Assembly: GCF_000702325.1 (NCBI RefSeq)
Contig: NZ_KL370891.1
Coordinates: 890,917-954,916, forward strand
Reading direction: 5' to 3'
DNA length: 64,000 bases
DNA from: Thiomicrorhabdus sp. Milos-T2
GTDB lineage: Bacteria > Pseudomonadota > Gammaproteobacteria > Thiomicrospirales > Thiomicrospiraceae
A program made the translations under genes and the position numbers. Below, one piece after another: positions 1-8,822 of the stretch (positions are counted from its first letter, which is position 1; every line of letters starts with the position of its first letter). Under the pieces are notes generated by a model that saw nothing but the letters and a program-made list of their open reading frames with translations, made no database searches and was not told the DNA's origin.

Positions 1-2143
1 GGGCGCGTCTGCGGCTATTATAGCTACGGCTATTGTAGCGACTACGACGTTGACCACCTTTACGACCACCTTTTTTCTCTTTTTCTTGAGAAGGTGTTGA
101 TTCGGAACCTTGTTTATTCTTAGACTTATCAGAGGTTGGTTGGTTATCTAACGCTACATTTTTTTGAGTGTCGTCATTAGTATTAGTCGTTTCATCACGG
201 TCACGACGATTACGGTTATTACGTCTTGGTTTACGAGATTTCTCTTGAGACTGAGTATTTTGTTGACGAGAAGAATCAGATTCCGAATCACGATTTTTTT
301 GATTATCATTACGAGAATCTTCATTACGATTACGGTTGTTTTTTCCACGACTATTACGGTTGTCGTTACGACCTTCGTTATTACGACGACGGCTATTATT
401 ACGATTACGGTTATTACTACGTGGACGAGGTTTAACCTCTTCTTCTGGTTCTTCTTGGCCAAATAAAGATTTCCAAACGCGAGCAAATAACCCAGGCTTT
501 TGTTCATCAGTGGTTTGTGAAGAAGGTGCTGAAGAGGGTGGTGGAGCGGTAGGCTGCAAGTTTTGTACTGCAGGTTCTTCTTTTACCGGTTTTTTAGTGG
601 GTTCTGCTTTTTGCTCAATTTCAGGTATAGCAACTTCTTTAATTTCGTAGCTAGCATTCTGAGGAGCTTCTTCCCCTGTTCGGGTACGCTCGATAACATA
701 TTGTGGTGTTTCTAAGTGTTCGTTAGGAACAATTAGGATATGCAGGTTATGGCGATCTTCTATTTTAATGATTTGGTTACGTTTTTCATTGAGTAAGAAG
801 GTAGCAACATCAACAGGTAATTGAACCGTTACACGGCGAGTATTCTCTTTCATACTTTCTTCTTCAAGTAATCGAAGAATGGAAAGACCTAGAGATTCAA
901 CACCACGGATAACACCTACACCATGACAACGCGGGCAAACGATTTGTGTAGATTCTTCAATAGAAGGGCGCAGTCTTTGGCGCGACATTTCAAGCAGTCC
1001 GAAGCGTGAAATCTTACCAATTTGTACACGAGCACGGTCTGTTTTAACCGCTTCACGCATTTTGTTTTCTACTTCACGCTGGTGACGATTTGAGTGCATA
1101 TCAATAAAGTCAATAACCACTAAACCACCAAGGTCACGTAAACGTAATTGACGTGCAATCTCACAAGCGGCTTCCATGTTAGTATTATAGGCAGTGTCTT
1201 CTATATCACTCCCTTTAGTGGCGCGGCTTGAATTGATATCAATAGCTGTTAAAGCTTCAGTAATATCAATAACAATAGAACCACCAGAAGGCAAGGTCAC
1301 TTCACGCTGATAAGCAGACTCAATTTGAGATTCAATTTGGAAACGTGTAAACAGCGGAATCGTATCTTGGTAAGGTTTTACCTTATATACCTGTTGTGGC
1401 ATAACGTGTTGAATAAAATCACGAGCTTTGTTGTAAACTTCCATGTTATCAATAATGATTTCACCAATATCTTGGCGAAGATAATCACGGATTGCTAGAA
1501 TAACAATATCGGATTCTTGATGGATAAGGAAGGGCGCTTCATTTTCTTTAGCGGCGGCTTGAATCGCATCCCAAAGCTGTATTAGATAGTTTACTCCCCA
1601 CTGTAATTCTTCAGTGTTCTTGCCTACTCCTGCTGTGCGGATGATTAATCCCATTCCTTCAGGCGTATCCAAATCACGTAGTGTATCTCTTATATCCGTT
1701 CGTTCATCGCCTTCAATGCGACGAGAGATTCCACCCGCTTTAGGATTGTTTGGCATCATTACCACATACGGTCCAGCTAGCGTAATTTGAGTTGTTAGCG
1801 CTGCCCCTTTATTGCCACGTTCTTCTTTTTGAACTTGAACAATAATTTCTTGGCCTTCTGTTAGTACATCTTTAATTGATGGACGGCCAGAGCCTTGTTG
1901 TTTTTCAGGAAAGTATTCTTCAGCGACTTCTTTAAACGGAAGAAATCCGTGACGTTCTGAGCCGTAATCAACAAAAGCAGCTTCTAAGCTAGGTTCGATT
2001 CGAGTAATCTTACCTTTGTAAACATTGGCTTTTTTCTTTTGGTGGGTGGGGGTTTCTACATCTAGGTCGTAAAGTGTTTGACCGTCAACTAGGGCAATAC
2101 GAGTCTCTTCAGCTTGAGTCGCATTAATGAGCATTCTTTTCAT
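1..2143 (-). CDS. rne: Ribonuclease E (3' end outside window)
   Basis: Endoribonuclease of mRNA decay and rRNA/tRNA maturation, and scaffold of the degradosome at the inner membrane. Reading from ATG at 2143, the frame stays open to base 1, giving about 714 codons. It opens [20 protein letters not shown], followed by an S1-type RNA-binding region, then the DNase I-like catalytic region with DFIDM (catalytic Asp pair; about 1095-1115). The Zn-link CPRCHG is encoded near 924-943. After about residue 430 it turns into a low-complexity tail very rich in Arg, Asn, Asp and Ser, typical of the unstructured RNA- and partner-binding half. The stop codon is not in the window. The gene diverges from rluC across an 870-bp gap, which fits the long autoregulatory leader known for rne. 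Confidence 0.96.
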   Translation of the reverse strand, partial: MKRMLINATQAEETRIALVDGQTLYDLDVETPTHQKKKANVYKGKITRIEPSLEAAFVDYGSERHGFLPFKEVAEEYFPEKQQGSGRPSIKDVLTEGQEIIVQVQKEERGNKGAALTTQITLAGPYVVMMPNNPKAGGISRRIEGDERTDIRDTLRDLDTPEGMGLIIRTAGVGKNTEELQWGVNYLIQLWDAIQAAAKENEAPFLIHQESDIVILAIRDYLRQDIGEIIIDNMEVYNKARDFIQHVMPQQVYKVKPYQDTIPLFTRFQIESQIESAYQREVTLPSGGSIVIDITEALTAIDINSSRATKGSDIEDTAYNTNMEAACEIARQLRLRDLGGLVVIDFIDMHSNRHQREVENKMREAVKTDRARVQIGKISRFGLLEMSRQRLRPSIEESTQIVCPRCHGVGVIRGVESLGLSILRLLEEESMKENTRRVTVQLPVDVATFLLNEKRNQIIKIEDRHNLHILIVPNEHLETPQYVIERTRTGEEAPQNASYEIKEVAIPEIEQKAEPTKKPVKEEPAVQNLQPTAPPPSSAPSSQTTDEQKPGLFARVWKSLFGQEEPEEEVKPRPRSNNRNRNNSRRRNNEGRNDNRNSRGKNNRNRNEDSRNDNQKNRDSESDSSRQQNTQSQEKSRKPRRNNRNRRDRDETTNTNDDTQKNVALDNQPTSDKSKNKQGSESTPSQEKEKKGGRKGGQRRSRYNSRSYNSRRRA

Positions 2144-2208
2144 GCTTTTCTCTTTATGGTTGAGCTGAACCATATTTTAAATAGACGAATGCAAACGAGA
2201 GCCTTATT

Positions 2209-2220
2209 ACCAGGCCTGGT
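2209..2220. repeat. ACCAGGCCTGGT palindrome (perfect)
   Basis: Perfect 12-bp palindrome in the rne leader region. It is a member of the dispersed family that both IS110 copies use as insertion target. Confidence 0.9.
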
Positions 2221-2501
2221 GAAAGTTATTAGGCGAGTTGTTACCAGAATTTTCTGTTTAAAGGTTAGTGTAAAATAAGCATCTATGCTGTTTCTAACCT
2301 GGTGTTGTACAAGTTTTTCTTGTTAGAGTGAATGCCGTATTGCATTTCACTATGGTGTCATTTTCTGGGGTAACATTGTTATCGAGCTAAACGGTGTTTT
2401 CTTATTTTTTATGTATTGCCGTTTTCTCTAGCCGTGAGGATTAATTAGTAATCCAATTTTTAAAATACTTTCAACCTGTTTTTTCTCGTATCGCTTACAA
2501 A

Positions 2502-2582
2502 GAGACCTTTTACGAGTTGGTTGTACGAAGAAAAATGGTTTTTACTACATTTTCTTCTTTCCAATCGAGCAAAGCTCTTAAA
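2502..2582. repeat. Degenerate short copy of the GAGACC inverted-repeat element
   Basis: Begins GAGACCTTTTACGAG and ends CGAGCAAAGCTCT, a worn version of the terminal repeats of the six full copies. The interior is short, with a recognisable GAAAAATGG stretch. It is probably a deletion derivative; chance resemblance is possible. Confidence 0.4.
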
Positions 2583-2939
2583 AAGTGTCTTAAGGCTTGA
2601 TTACTTTATTCAGTTTTTTGGCTGATATAAGCGTGATTAGGCATTGCACTTGTAAGTTTTGCTAGTACGTTAAGTTTAATTGGATTTTGTCTGCTTAAAC
2701 TAGCTTAGTACGGGTTGTGTATCGTCTTAAATTTAATATGTCTGGTTCAGAGTTTTTAATCAAATCAGTAGATATATTAATGAGTTTACTCAATTTAATC
2801 ATACTACTGGTTAAAAATTCCTGCACTTAATCGTGTGCTACGAGTACATCGCTTAAAAAATAAGCTATGCAAATATATCATTCATTTTGTGGCTATGCAA
2901 TGACAAGTTTGTGATATAGGGTTAAACTGTGCGCAAATT

Positions 2940-2967
2940 TTGTAAAATTGTTTTTTAAGTTTATAAC
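2940..2967 (+). promoter_or_regulatory. Putative sigma-70 promoter of rluC
   Basis: TTGTAA, a 16-nt spacer, then TATAAC, ending 45 bases before the rluC start. Both hexamers are imperfect but well spaced. Confidence 0.45.
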
Positions 2968-3012
2968 CTAATCGATAAAAATCCTCTCTATATTGAGTGT
3001 TTGGTAGAAAGT

Positions 3013-3954
3013 ATGAGTGCAAAAGTAAAGTTAGTTGATGTTGGAACTGAAGATGCCGGTCAGCGCTTAGACAATTTTTTAATGCGCCATTTACGAAAAG
3101 CACCAAAGACCTTGATTTATAGAATTATTCGTAAAGGAGAGGTTCGTGTTAATAAAGGACGAGCAAAAGCCAATACACGATTAGAATCTGGCGATGTCGT
3201 TCGCATACCTCCAGTTAGAGTTCCTGATAAAATTGAAATTAATGAATCTGATATTCCCCTATCGCAACAACAGCGTATTGAGAATAGTATTATTTATGAA
3301 GATAACGACTTAATCGTAGTGAATAAACCTTCAGGTGTTGCGGTTCATGGTGGCGGAGGTATTCAATGGGGTTTAATTGAGGTCGTTAGAGTTTTAAGAC
3401 CATTAGCAAAGCGCCTAGAATTGGTACACCGCATTGACAGAGATACCTCAGGCTGTTTATTAATAGCCAAAAAAGCATCCGTATTAAAGCATTTGCATGC
3501 TCAAATAAGAGCGGATCAGTTTGATAAACGTTATTTAGCTATCGTTATGGGGCAGTGGCCAAAAAACCTGCAAAAGATTGATTTACCTTTAAGAAAGGAT
3601 CACTTAAAAGATGGTGGTTGGCATGTAAATGTTGCTAAAGATGGCAAGCAAGCAATTAGCTATTTTAGAGTCGAAGAACATCTTAAAGGGGCGGATTTAG
3701 TTTCGGTTAAGCTTAAAACAGGAAGAACGCATCAAATAAGAGTGCATGCTTTAGCTAATGGGTGTGCATTGATGGGCGATGATAAGTATGGCAACCGAGA
3801 AGTAAATAAAAAATATCGTCCACTAGGTATGAAACGATTAGCGCTTCATGCGCAGTTTTTAGGTTTTACTCATCCGGTAACGGAAGAGAAAATGCTCTTT
3901 GAAGCTCCTTTGTGGCCAGACTTTACAAAAATTATTCAAACATTAAAGCTCTAA
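3013..3954 (+). CDS. rluC: 23S rRNA pseudouridine synthase C
   Basis: Converts three uridines of 23S rRNA (positions 955, 2504 and 2580 in E. coli numbering) to pseudouridine. The protein has an N-terminal S4 RNA-binding domain (about residues 15-65) and an RluA-type catalytic domain whose motif HRIDRDTSG places the catalytic Asp at residue 142. GRTHQIRVH and GDDKYG follow. I start at ATG 3013 (MSAKVKLVDV), because this aligns with the usual RluC N-terminus; a TTG at 3001 would add four residues. At 313 aa the length is normal. The HAD phosphatase follows within about 20 bases, the common rluC-gph-like pair. Confidence 0.95.
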   Translation: MSAKVKLVDVGTEDAGQRLDNFLMRHLRKAPKTLIYRIIRKGEVRVNKGRAKANTRLESGDVVRIPPVRVPDKIEINESDIPLSQQQRIENSIIYEDNDLIVVNKPSGVAVHGGGGIQWGLIEVVRVLRPLAKRLELVHRIDRDTSGCLLIAKKASVLKHLHAQIRADQFDKRYLAIVMGQWPKNLQKIDLPLRKDHLKDGGWHVNVAKDGKQAISYFRVEEHLKGADLVSVKLKTGRTHQIRVHALANGCALMGDDKYGNREVNKKYRPLGMKRLALHAQFLGFTHPVTEEKMLFEAPLWPDFTKIIQTLKL

Positions 3955-3976
3955 AGAAATTAAACGGAAAATGACC

Positions 3977-4666
3977 ATGCAAGAATTAAGTTCTTCGACA
4001 ACGCCAATAAATAAAAAGTATAAAGCCGTTATTTTTGATTGGGATGGAACCTTGATGAATTCTGAAGCTCGGATTGTAGATACCATTCAAAAAGCGGCCA
4101 AAAAGTTGGGTTTACCGGTACTTTCTTATGATGAATCTAAACAAATCATTGGATTAAGTTTAGAAAATGCAATTTTAGGGTTGTATCCAGAGTTAACGCA
4201 ATCACAAGCGGTAGCTATGTCAGAGGCATATTCAAAATGTTTTTTAGAAGAAAGTAGTGTGGAAATGGTGCCATTTGATGGTGCAGAAGCATTGTTGTTA
4301 AATTTAAAACAACAGGGGCTCAAACTTGCTATTGCCACTGGGAAAAGTCGTAAAGGTTTAAATGCTGTGCTGGATGAGACTGGCTTTGGTATTTATTTTG
4401 ATATAACTCGAACTCCAGTGGAGTCCGCGTCTAAACCTAATCCTTTAATGTTGACCCAAATTTTAGACGAGCTATCAATCGATGCTTCAGAGGTGATTAT
4501 GATTGGGGATACGACTTTTGATATGGAAATGGCTCTAAGTCTTAAAATGGATCGTTTAGCGTTAAGTCACGGGGTGCACCAAGCTGAAGTGTTGCAGTCA
4601 TATAACCCTGTCGCAATACTGGATTCATTGCATGAGTTAAATATATGGTTAATGCGACATGTTTGA
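3977..4666 (+). CDS. HAD-superfamily phosphatase, Gph/YrfG-like
   Basis: Haloacid-dehalogenase-type phosphohydrolase of the phosphoglycolate phosphatase/PGMB group. Motif I is DWDGTLMNSE with nucleophile Asp and acid/base Asp two residues later. Motif II is the Thr of ATGKSRKG, the Lys of motif III is SKPNP, and motif IV is MIGDTTFDMEMA. A helical cap domain lies between motifs I and II. The substrate cannot be read from sequence; neighbours of rluC with this architecture are often annotated as phosphoglycolate phosphatase. ATG 3971 sits almost on top of the GGAAA ribosome site, whereas ATG 3977 is correctly spaced, so I prefer 3977 (MQELSS). It is probably co-transcribed with rluC and ends at a strong terminator. 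Confidence 0.85.
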   Translation: MQELSSSTTPINKKYKAVIFDWDGTLMNSEARIVDTIQKAAKKLGLPVLSYDESKQIIGLSLENAILGLYPELTQSQAVAMSEAYSKCFLEESSVEMVPFDGAEALLLNLKQQGLKLAIATGKSRKGLNAVLDETGFGIYFDITRTPVESASKPNPLMLTQILDELSIDASEVIMIGDTTFDMEMALSLKMDRLALSHGVHQAEVLQSYNPVAILDSLHELNIWLMRHV

Positions 4667-4681
4667 TCGTTAGTCGTTATT

Positions 4682-4693
4682 ACCAGGCCTGGT
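4682..4693. repeat. ACCAGGCCTGGT palindrome (perfect)
   Basis: Perfect 12-bp copy between the HAD gene stop and the terminator. Confidence 0.9.
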
Positions 4694-4746
4694 GACTTTA
4701 TGAGAAGTTTTGTTCACGAGAAGATGTTTTGAAAAAAAGTAAATGT

Positions 4747-4776
4747 AAAGCCGCTTACTCAAAGCGGCTTTTTTTG
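4747..4776. terminator. Rho-independent terminator between convergent genes
   Basis: AAAGCCGC and GCGGCTTT form an 8-bp stem followed by a T run on the plus strand. The complementary A run on the other side may let it serve the maf/yceF transcript as well. Confidence 0.85.
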
Positions 4777-4802
4777 GTTTAAACGTTTTATGAAACTGAT
4801 AT

Positions 4803-5417
4803 TTAATTTGATATGGGTAATGGGTAGCCCATTTCATAAAAAATATCCGTTAACGCCATTAAAGGTAAACCTATTAAAGCGTTCGGGTCTCGGCTTTCTA
4901 TTTTGTTGAATAGAGTAACTCCCAATCCTTCAGATTTAAAACTACCTGCACAGTTGAGAGGTTCTTCAATCCTTAAGTAGTTTTGAATAACATCATCAGA
5001 TAATTCACGAAAGACAACTTTAGTTGTATCCAAATATTCAAAACGTTCATTGCTTGCTGTATTTAATACGACCAGGCCTGTATAGAAAATGATAGCGTTA
5101 TTGCTGAACTGCTTAAGTTGATTAACCGCATTTTCAAAAGTATGGGGTTTGCCGATAGGTTTATTGTTAAAAACTGCGCATTGGTCAGAAGTAATAATTA
5201 TATGGTTTGGGTATTTTTCTGAAAATACATCAGCTTTTCCCTGCGCCAGTCTTAAAACCATTTGCTGAGGAAGTTCATTTTTGAGAGGGGTTTCATCAAT
5301 ATTGGGTGCGTCTTGAATAAAGGGCAGGTGAAGTTTATCAAGCAAAAGCTTTCTAAAGGGAGAAGTTGAACCCAATACGATAGATGGAAGAGTTGCCTTG
5401 TTTTGCTTGCTAGTCAT
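4803..5417 (-). CDS. Maf-family nucleotide pyrophosphatase, YceF-like
   Basis: House-cleaning nucleoside-triphosphate pyrophosphatase. YceF of E. coli prefers m7GTP and is thought to keep modified nucleotides out of nucleic acids. Visible signatures are IVLGSTSPFRKLLLDKL at the N-terminus (the phosphate-binding S/R motif), DETP, the central TSDQ with the catalytic acidic residue, GKPHTFENA, and the C-terminal IESRDPNALIGLPL, characteristic of the YceF branch rather than Maf proper. At 204 aa the length is usual. It stands alone on the minus strand between rluC/HAD and yceD, the conserved gammaproteobacterial neighbourhood of yceF. It contains a 10/12 copy of the ACCAGGCCTGGT motif at 5071. 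Confidence 0.9.
   Translation of the reverse strand: MTSKQNKATLPSIVLGSTSPFRKLLLDKLHLPFIQDAPNIDETPLKNELPQQMVLRLAQGKADVFSEKYPNHIIITSDQCAVFNNKPIGKPHTFENAVNQLKQFSNNAIIFYTGLVVLNTASNERFEYLDTTKVVFRELSDDVIQNYLRIEEPLNCAGSFKSEGLGVTLFNKIESRDPNALIGLPLMALTDIFYEMGYPLPISN
5071..5080. repeat. ACCAGGCCTG, near-copy of the palindrome
   Basis: Ten of twelve bases of the family palindrome, inside the maf-like gene. Confidence 0.6.
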
Positions 5418-5457
5418 TAAATGCTCAATTATGAATTTTTAAATTTATTAGTTAACA

Positions 5458-5661
5458 GAGACCTTTGCACGAGAGTATGCACGAGTAAAAATGGTTCTAG
5501 GTGCCCCTTGAGGGTAAAAATTAACCCGATTTTTGTTGTACCCAAAGGGTACTTCCGTTGGGCGATAACTTGCGAATAGCTAGCTATTCCCTGCGTTTTC
5601 CGCCGCAATCAGGCAAATTTTCTCTCATTTTTCTTTCGCACCTATCTCGTGCAAAGGTCTC
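5458..5661 (-). repeat. GAGACC inverted-repeat element (MITE-like), copy A
   Basis: The ends GAGACCTTTGCACGAGA and TCTCGTGCAAAGGTCTC are a perfect 17-bp inverted repeat. The interior carries the palindrome GAATAGCTAGCTATTC and the flanks show a perfect 5-bp duplication TAACA. No ORF is present. Its orientation is opposite to copies B, C and F. It has an internal block, TTCTAGGTGCCCCTTGAGG, shared with B and D only. Confidence 0.92.
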
Positions 5662-5780
5662 TAACAGATTGTTTTTATTGTAGATATTTTATCAAATTTA
5701 TTTTGTTATCCCTTGAATGATAAAAAACTCTTAAGCTTTTAAAAAATATGCACTTTTTTTGCTTTTTTAGAGAGTTTTTT

Positions 5781-5809
5781 TTGACTTCAAAAGGTTATAC
5801 GAGTATGAT
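5781..5809 (+). promoter_or_regulatory. Strong sigma-70 promoter of yceD-rpmF
   Basis: TTGACT, a 17-nt spacer, then TATGAT. Transcription should begin about 5815-5817, one to three bases before the yceD ATG at 5818, so the message is predicted to be leaderless or nearly so. Confidence 0.8.
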
Positions 5810-5817
5810 TCGCGCCT

Positions 5818-6357
5818 ATGTTTAATAAGCTACCTGAATTAATTGACCCTATTTACTCGGTAAATCATAATAAACGATTTACCGGACGAGTCAACCAAAG
5901 CCGTTTAAAACGCGTGGTTGAGGCGGTTAATGAAGCCGATCGTGAGGTCGATGTTCAGATAGATTTCTTCTATGATAAAGTGCTCAGGTTTCCTGCCTTT
6001 ACCATGAAGATACAAACCAGTTTGAATTTGCAATGTCAGCGTTCTTTGAAAGCATTTGACTTGCCTGTAGATACTGAAATTAAAGGTGTCTTTACAGAAA
6101 CGCTGGCGTTAACACAAGATTTACCAACGGATGTTGAGGTTTACGAGCTTGAAAGTGAAAAGATTTCACTTCATGAGTTAGTAGAGGACGAATTGTTATT
6201 ATGTGTGCCATTGGCACCTGTTGATAGCACAAGTTCTGCACCGGATTATGATGGTGCAGCTAAGCAGACAAAAGTTGAAAATCAGCAAGGGCAAATCGTT
6301 GATGATGAGCCCGAAAAGCCGAACCCATTTGCAGTTTTGCAAGGGTTAAAAAAATAG
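5818..6357 (+). CDS. yceD: YceD/DUF177 family protein
   Basis: Conserved protein always found upstream of rpmF. In bacteria and plants the family is linked to 23S rRNA accumulation and processing. At 179 aa it matches the E. coli length and layout: an N-terminal DP..., a central region whose CQRSL is a partial version of the usual CxxC (second Cys replaced by Leu), LVEDELLLCVPLAP, and the C-terminal signature NPFAVLQGLKK. The ATG at 5818 aligns with the normal start. No Shine-Dalgarno is visible, and the -10 box ends only eight bases upstream, suggesting leaderless translation. It is followed 30 bases later by rpmF. Confidence 0.9.
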   Translation: MFNKLPELIDPIYSVNHNKRFTGRVNQSRLKRVVEAVNEADREVDVQIDFFYDKVLRFPAFTMKIQTSLNLQCQRSLKAFDLPVDTEIKGVFTETLALTQDLPTDVEVYELESEKISLHELVEDELLLCVPLAPVDSTSSAPDYDGAAKQTKVENQQGQIVDDEPEKPNPFAVLQGLKK

Positions 6358-6387
6358 ATTTAAAGATTATAAACTTAGGAGATTGCC

Positions 6388-6564
6388 ATGGCAGTTCAAA
6401 AAAGTCGTAAAACACCTTCAAGACGCGGAATGCGTCGTTCTCATGATTCACTAGATGCGCCAACGTTAACGGTTGATGAAACTACTGGTGAAGTACATCG
6501 TCGTCACCACGTAACGGCTGATGGTTACTATAAAGGTAAAAAAGTAGTTCAAGATAAGGCGTAA
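6388..6564 (+). CDS. rpmF: 50S ribosomal protein L32
   Basis: A 58-aa basic ribosomal protein of the large subunit. The N-terminal [20 protein letters not shown] is the L32 signature, and [17 protein letters not shown] follows. It lacks the four-Cys zinc ribbon seen in some L32 variants. A clear AGGAG ribosome site lies at 6377-6381. It sits between yceD and plsX as in E. coli. The plsX Shine-Dalgarno lies inside the last codons of rpmF, so translation of the two is probably linked. Confidence 0.97.
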   Translation: MAVQKSRKTPSRRGMRRSHDSLDAPTLTVDETTGEVHRRHHVTADGYYKGKKVVQDKA

Positions 6565-6570
6565 TTTATC

Positions 6571-7623
6571 TTGGCTACTACTATTGCCATCGATGCTATG
6601 GGTGGTGACCACGGTTTAACGGTCACTGTCCCAGCCTCAATCGATGCACTTAACACTTTCTCTGACATTCATATCATTCTAGTTGGTCAGCAATCTCTTA
6701 TTGAGACTGAACTTGCTAAACATCAATACGATAGTTCTAGAATTTCCGTTCAACATGCTGAACAAGTTGTTGAAATGGATGACTTACCATCTAAAGCCTT
6801 AAGAAATAAACGCCAATCTTCAATGCGTATTGCCCTTAATTTAGTTAAGGATGATAAAGCACAAGCGTGCGTTAGTGCCGGTAATACGGGTGCATTAATG
6901 GCTGTGGCTAAGTTTGTTCTAAAGACCATTCCTGGAATAGATAGACCCGCTATTTGTACTTCTATGCCCACCATGAAAGGGCATGTACATGTCTTGGATT
7001 TAGGGGCTAATGTAGGTTGTACTGGTGAAAACCTTATGCAGTTTGCATTAATGGGTTCGGTGTTAACTAAAGCCGTTGATGACAATCCAAAGCCAAAAGT
7101 AGGCCTGCTGAATATTGGTGAAGAAGAGATTAAAGGTCACCAACGTATTAAAGATGCGCATAAACTGCTGGCTGATACCTCAATTAACTATATAGGTTAT
7201 GTTGAGGGTGATGATATTTACAAAGGCAATACTGACGTTGTAGCTTGTGATGGTTTTGATGGTAATATTGCTCTAAAAGCCAGTGAAGGTGTTGCGAAGA
7301 TGATTTCTTTCTACTTGAAAGAAGCCTTTACAAAAAATCTATTCACCAAATTTGTTGCATTAATGGCTTATCCTGTACTTAAGTCCTTTAAAAGCAAAGT
7401 TGATCCTAGAAATTACAACGGCGCGTCTCTTCTTGGTTTACGTAAAATCGTGATTAAAAGTCATGGTGGTGCTGACCAGTTCTCATTTTTAAATGCTATT
7501 TCTGAAGCCCGTTTAGAAATCGTCAAAAACGTACCTGAGTTAATTTCAGCCGAAGTTTCTGGACTGCTAAAACAGCAGCTTGATCAGCAAAAAGAAAATA
7601 CTGAATCTAAAGAAACCGCTTAA
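6571..7623 (+). CDS. plsX: Phosphate acyltransferase PlsX
   Basis: Makes acyl-phosphate from acyl-ACP for phospholipid synthesis, acting as a peripheral membrane enzyme. The sequence starts with TTG (read as Met) giving MATTIAIDAMGGDHG, the invariant PlsX N-terminus. No ATG precedes this motif in frame, so the TTG is required, served by TAAGG at 6555-6559 inside rpmF. Further signatures are SAGNTGALMA, DLGANVGC, GLLNIGEEEIKG, VACDGFDGNIALKASEG and the C-terminal GGADQFSFLNAI. At 350 aa the length is typical. The fab cluster follows in the standard order. Confidence 0.96.
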   Translation: MATTIAIDAMGGDHGLTVTVPASIDALNTFSDIHIILVGQQSLIETELAKHQYDSSRISVQHAEQVVEMDDLPSKALRNKRQSSMRIALNLVKDDKAQACVSAGNTGALMAVAKFVLKTIPGIDRPAICTSMPTMKGHVHVLDLGANVGCTGENLMQFALMGSVLTKAVDDNPKPKVGLLNIGEEEIKGHQRIKDAHKLLADTSINYIGYVEGDDIYKGNTDVVACDGFDGNIALKASEGVAKMISFYLKEAFTKNLFTKFVALMAYPVLKSFKSKVDPRNYNGASLLGLRKIVIKSHGGADQFSFLNAISEARLEIVKNVPELISAEVSGLLKQQLDQQKENTESKETA

Positions 7624-7708
7624 ACTCAAGCTTGTTTTGGTGGTTTAGATTTGTATTTTGTTGTAAGGTAATCAGTCAATTTAGACTTTCAATCAGATAA
7701 GAATAATT

Positions 7709-8686
7709 ATGAATCAAAAAATCTACAGCCGTATTATTGGTACGGGCGGGTACTTACCAGAAAAAATTCTTACGAATTTAGACCTAGAAAAAATGGTTGA
7801 AACAAGTGATGAGTGGATTCAAGAACGTACCGGTATTCAACAGCGCCATATTGCTGCCGAAGGTCAAACAACTTGTGATTTAGCTGAAGAGGCTTCTAAG
7901 CGAGCCATTGAAGCCGCTGGAATAGACCCTAGCTCTATTGATTTAATAGTCTTTGCCACGACGACTCCCGATAAAGTTTTCCCTAGTACAGCTTGTTTGT
8001 TACAACAACGTCTTAATATTAAAGGGTGTCCTGCATTTGACGTGCAAGCCGTTTGTGCGGGTTTTGTTTATGCATTAAGTGTCGCAGATCAGTTTGTTAA
8101 GACAGGTATGGCTAAACGTGCGTTAGTGGTTGGCTCAGAAACCTTATCTAGAATTACTGATTGGTCGGATCGCAATACCTGTGTTTTATTTGGAGATGGA
8201 TCTGGTGCTGTGATTATTGAAGCGTCTGAAAAACCAGGTATCTTATCAACTCATATTCATGCCGATGGTCAGTATGAAGAGCTACTTCACGTTCCATCTG
8301 GTGTTTCAAAGTTACCTACTACAGATTCAGTTGCAGAGCGTTCAATGCAGATGAAGGGTAATGAAGTCTTTAAAGTTGCCGTTAATACGCTTAGTCGTAT
8401 CGCTAAAGAGACGCTAGAAGCTAATGGTCTTGAAAAAGAAGATATTGATTGGTTAGTGCCTCACCAAGCGAACTTAAGAATTATTATGGGAACCGCTAAA
8501 AAGCTCAAGTTAACTGAAGAACAGACGGTCATAACGGTTGCTAAACACGCTAATACATCAAGTGCTTCTGTTCCATTAGCACTAGATGAGGCAATTCGTG
8601 ATGGTCGTATACAGCGCGGTCAAACTATATTATTAGAAGCCTTTGGTGGAGGATTTACTTGGGGCACTGCGCTTATTAAATATTAA
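7709..8686 (+). CDS. fabH: 3-oxoacyl-ACP synthase III (KAS III)
   Basis: Condenses acetyl-CoA with malonyl-ACP to start fatty-acid synthesis. The Cys-His-Asn triad is visible: Cys116 in [12 protein letters not shown], His in PHQANLRI and Asn in [14 protein letters not shown]. The N-terminal [16 protein letters not shown] and GGGFTWG near the end are standard FabH features. At 325 aa the length is normal. Downstream, the 8714-8749 hairpin may reduce readthrough to fabD. Confidence 0.96.
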   Translation: MNQKIYSRIIGTGGYLPEKILTNLDLEKMVETSDEWIQERTGIQQRHIAAEGQTTCDLAEEASKRAIEAAGIDPSSIDLIVFATTTPDKVFPSTACLLQQRLNIKGCPAFDVQAVCAGFVYALSVADQFVKTGMAKRALVVGSETLSRITDWSDRNTCVLFGDGSGAVIIEASEKPGILSTHIHADGQYEELLHVPSGVSKLPTTDSVAERSMQMKGNEVFKVAVNTLSRIAKETLEANGLEKEDIDWLVPHQANLRIIMGTAKKLKLTEEQTVITVAKHANTSSASVPLALDEAIRDGRIQRGQTILLEAFGGGFTWGTALIKY

Positions 8687-8713
8687 AATAGACCAAGTTT
8701 AAAATAGACCTTT

Positions 8714-8749
8714 AAAAGAGTCGAAATAGTTAAATGTTACTCTTTTTTG
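8714..8749 (+). terminator. Possible weak terminator/attenuator after fabH
   Basis: AAAAGAGT pairs with ACTCTTTT across a long 17-nt loop and leads into a T run. The stem is AT-rich, so termination is probably partial. Confidence 0.4.
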
Positions 8750-8822
8750 TTCGTGTCTATCACCTTAAAAGGTTTCATTAAATTAATGCAAACTAAATTA
8801 AAATTTACAGGAATTTAAAAAT

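Larger units (their letters stand above)
2144..3012. other. Long intergenic region between rne and rluC
   Basis: No convincing gene is present. It probably holds the long rne 5' leader (RNase E autoregulates through its leader in Enterobacteria; inferred here from length only). It also contains a perfect ACCAGGCCTGGT palindrome 66 bases upstream of rne, a worn short copy of the dispersed GAGACC element near 2502-2582, and the rluC promoter at the right edge. The whole stretch is AT-rich. Confidence 0.6.

Noticed and set aside
154-650. Several short open frames on both strands at the left edge
   Set aside because: Low-complexity Arg/Asn/Asp-coding sequence of the rne tail keeps other frames open; the rne frame runs through the whole region.
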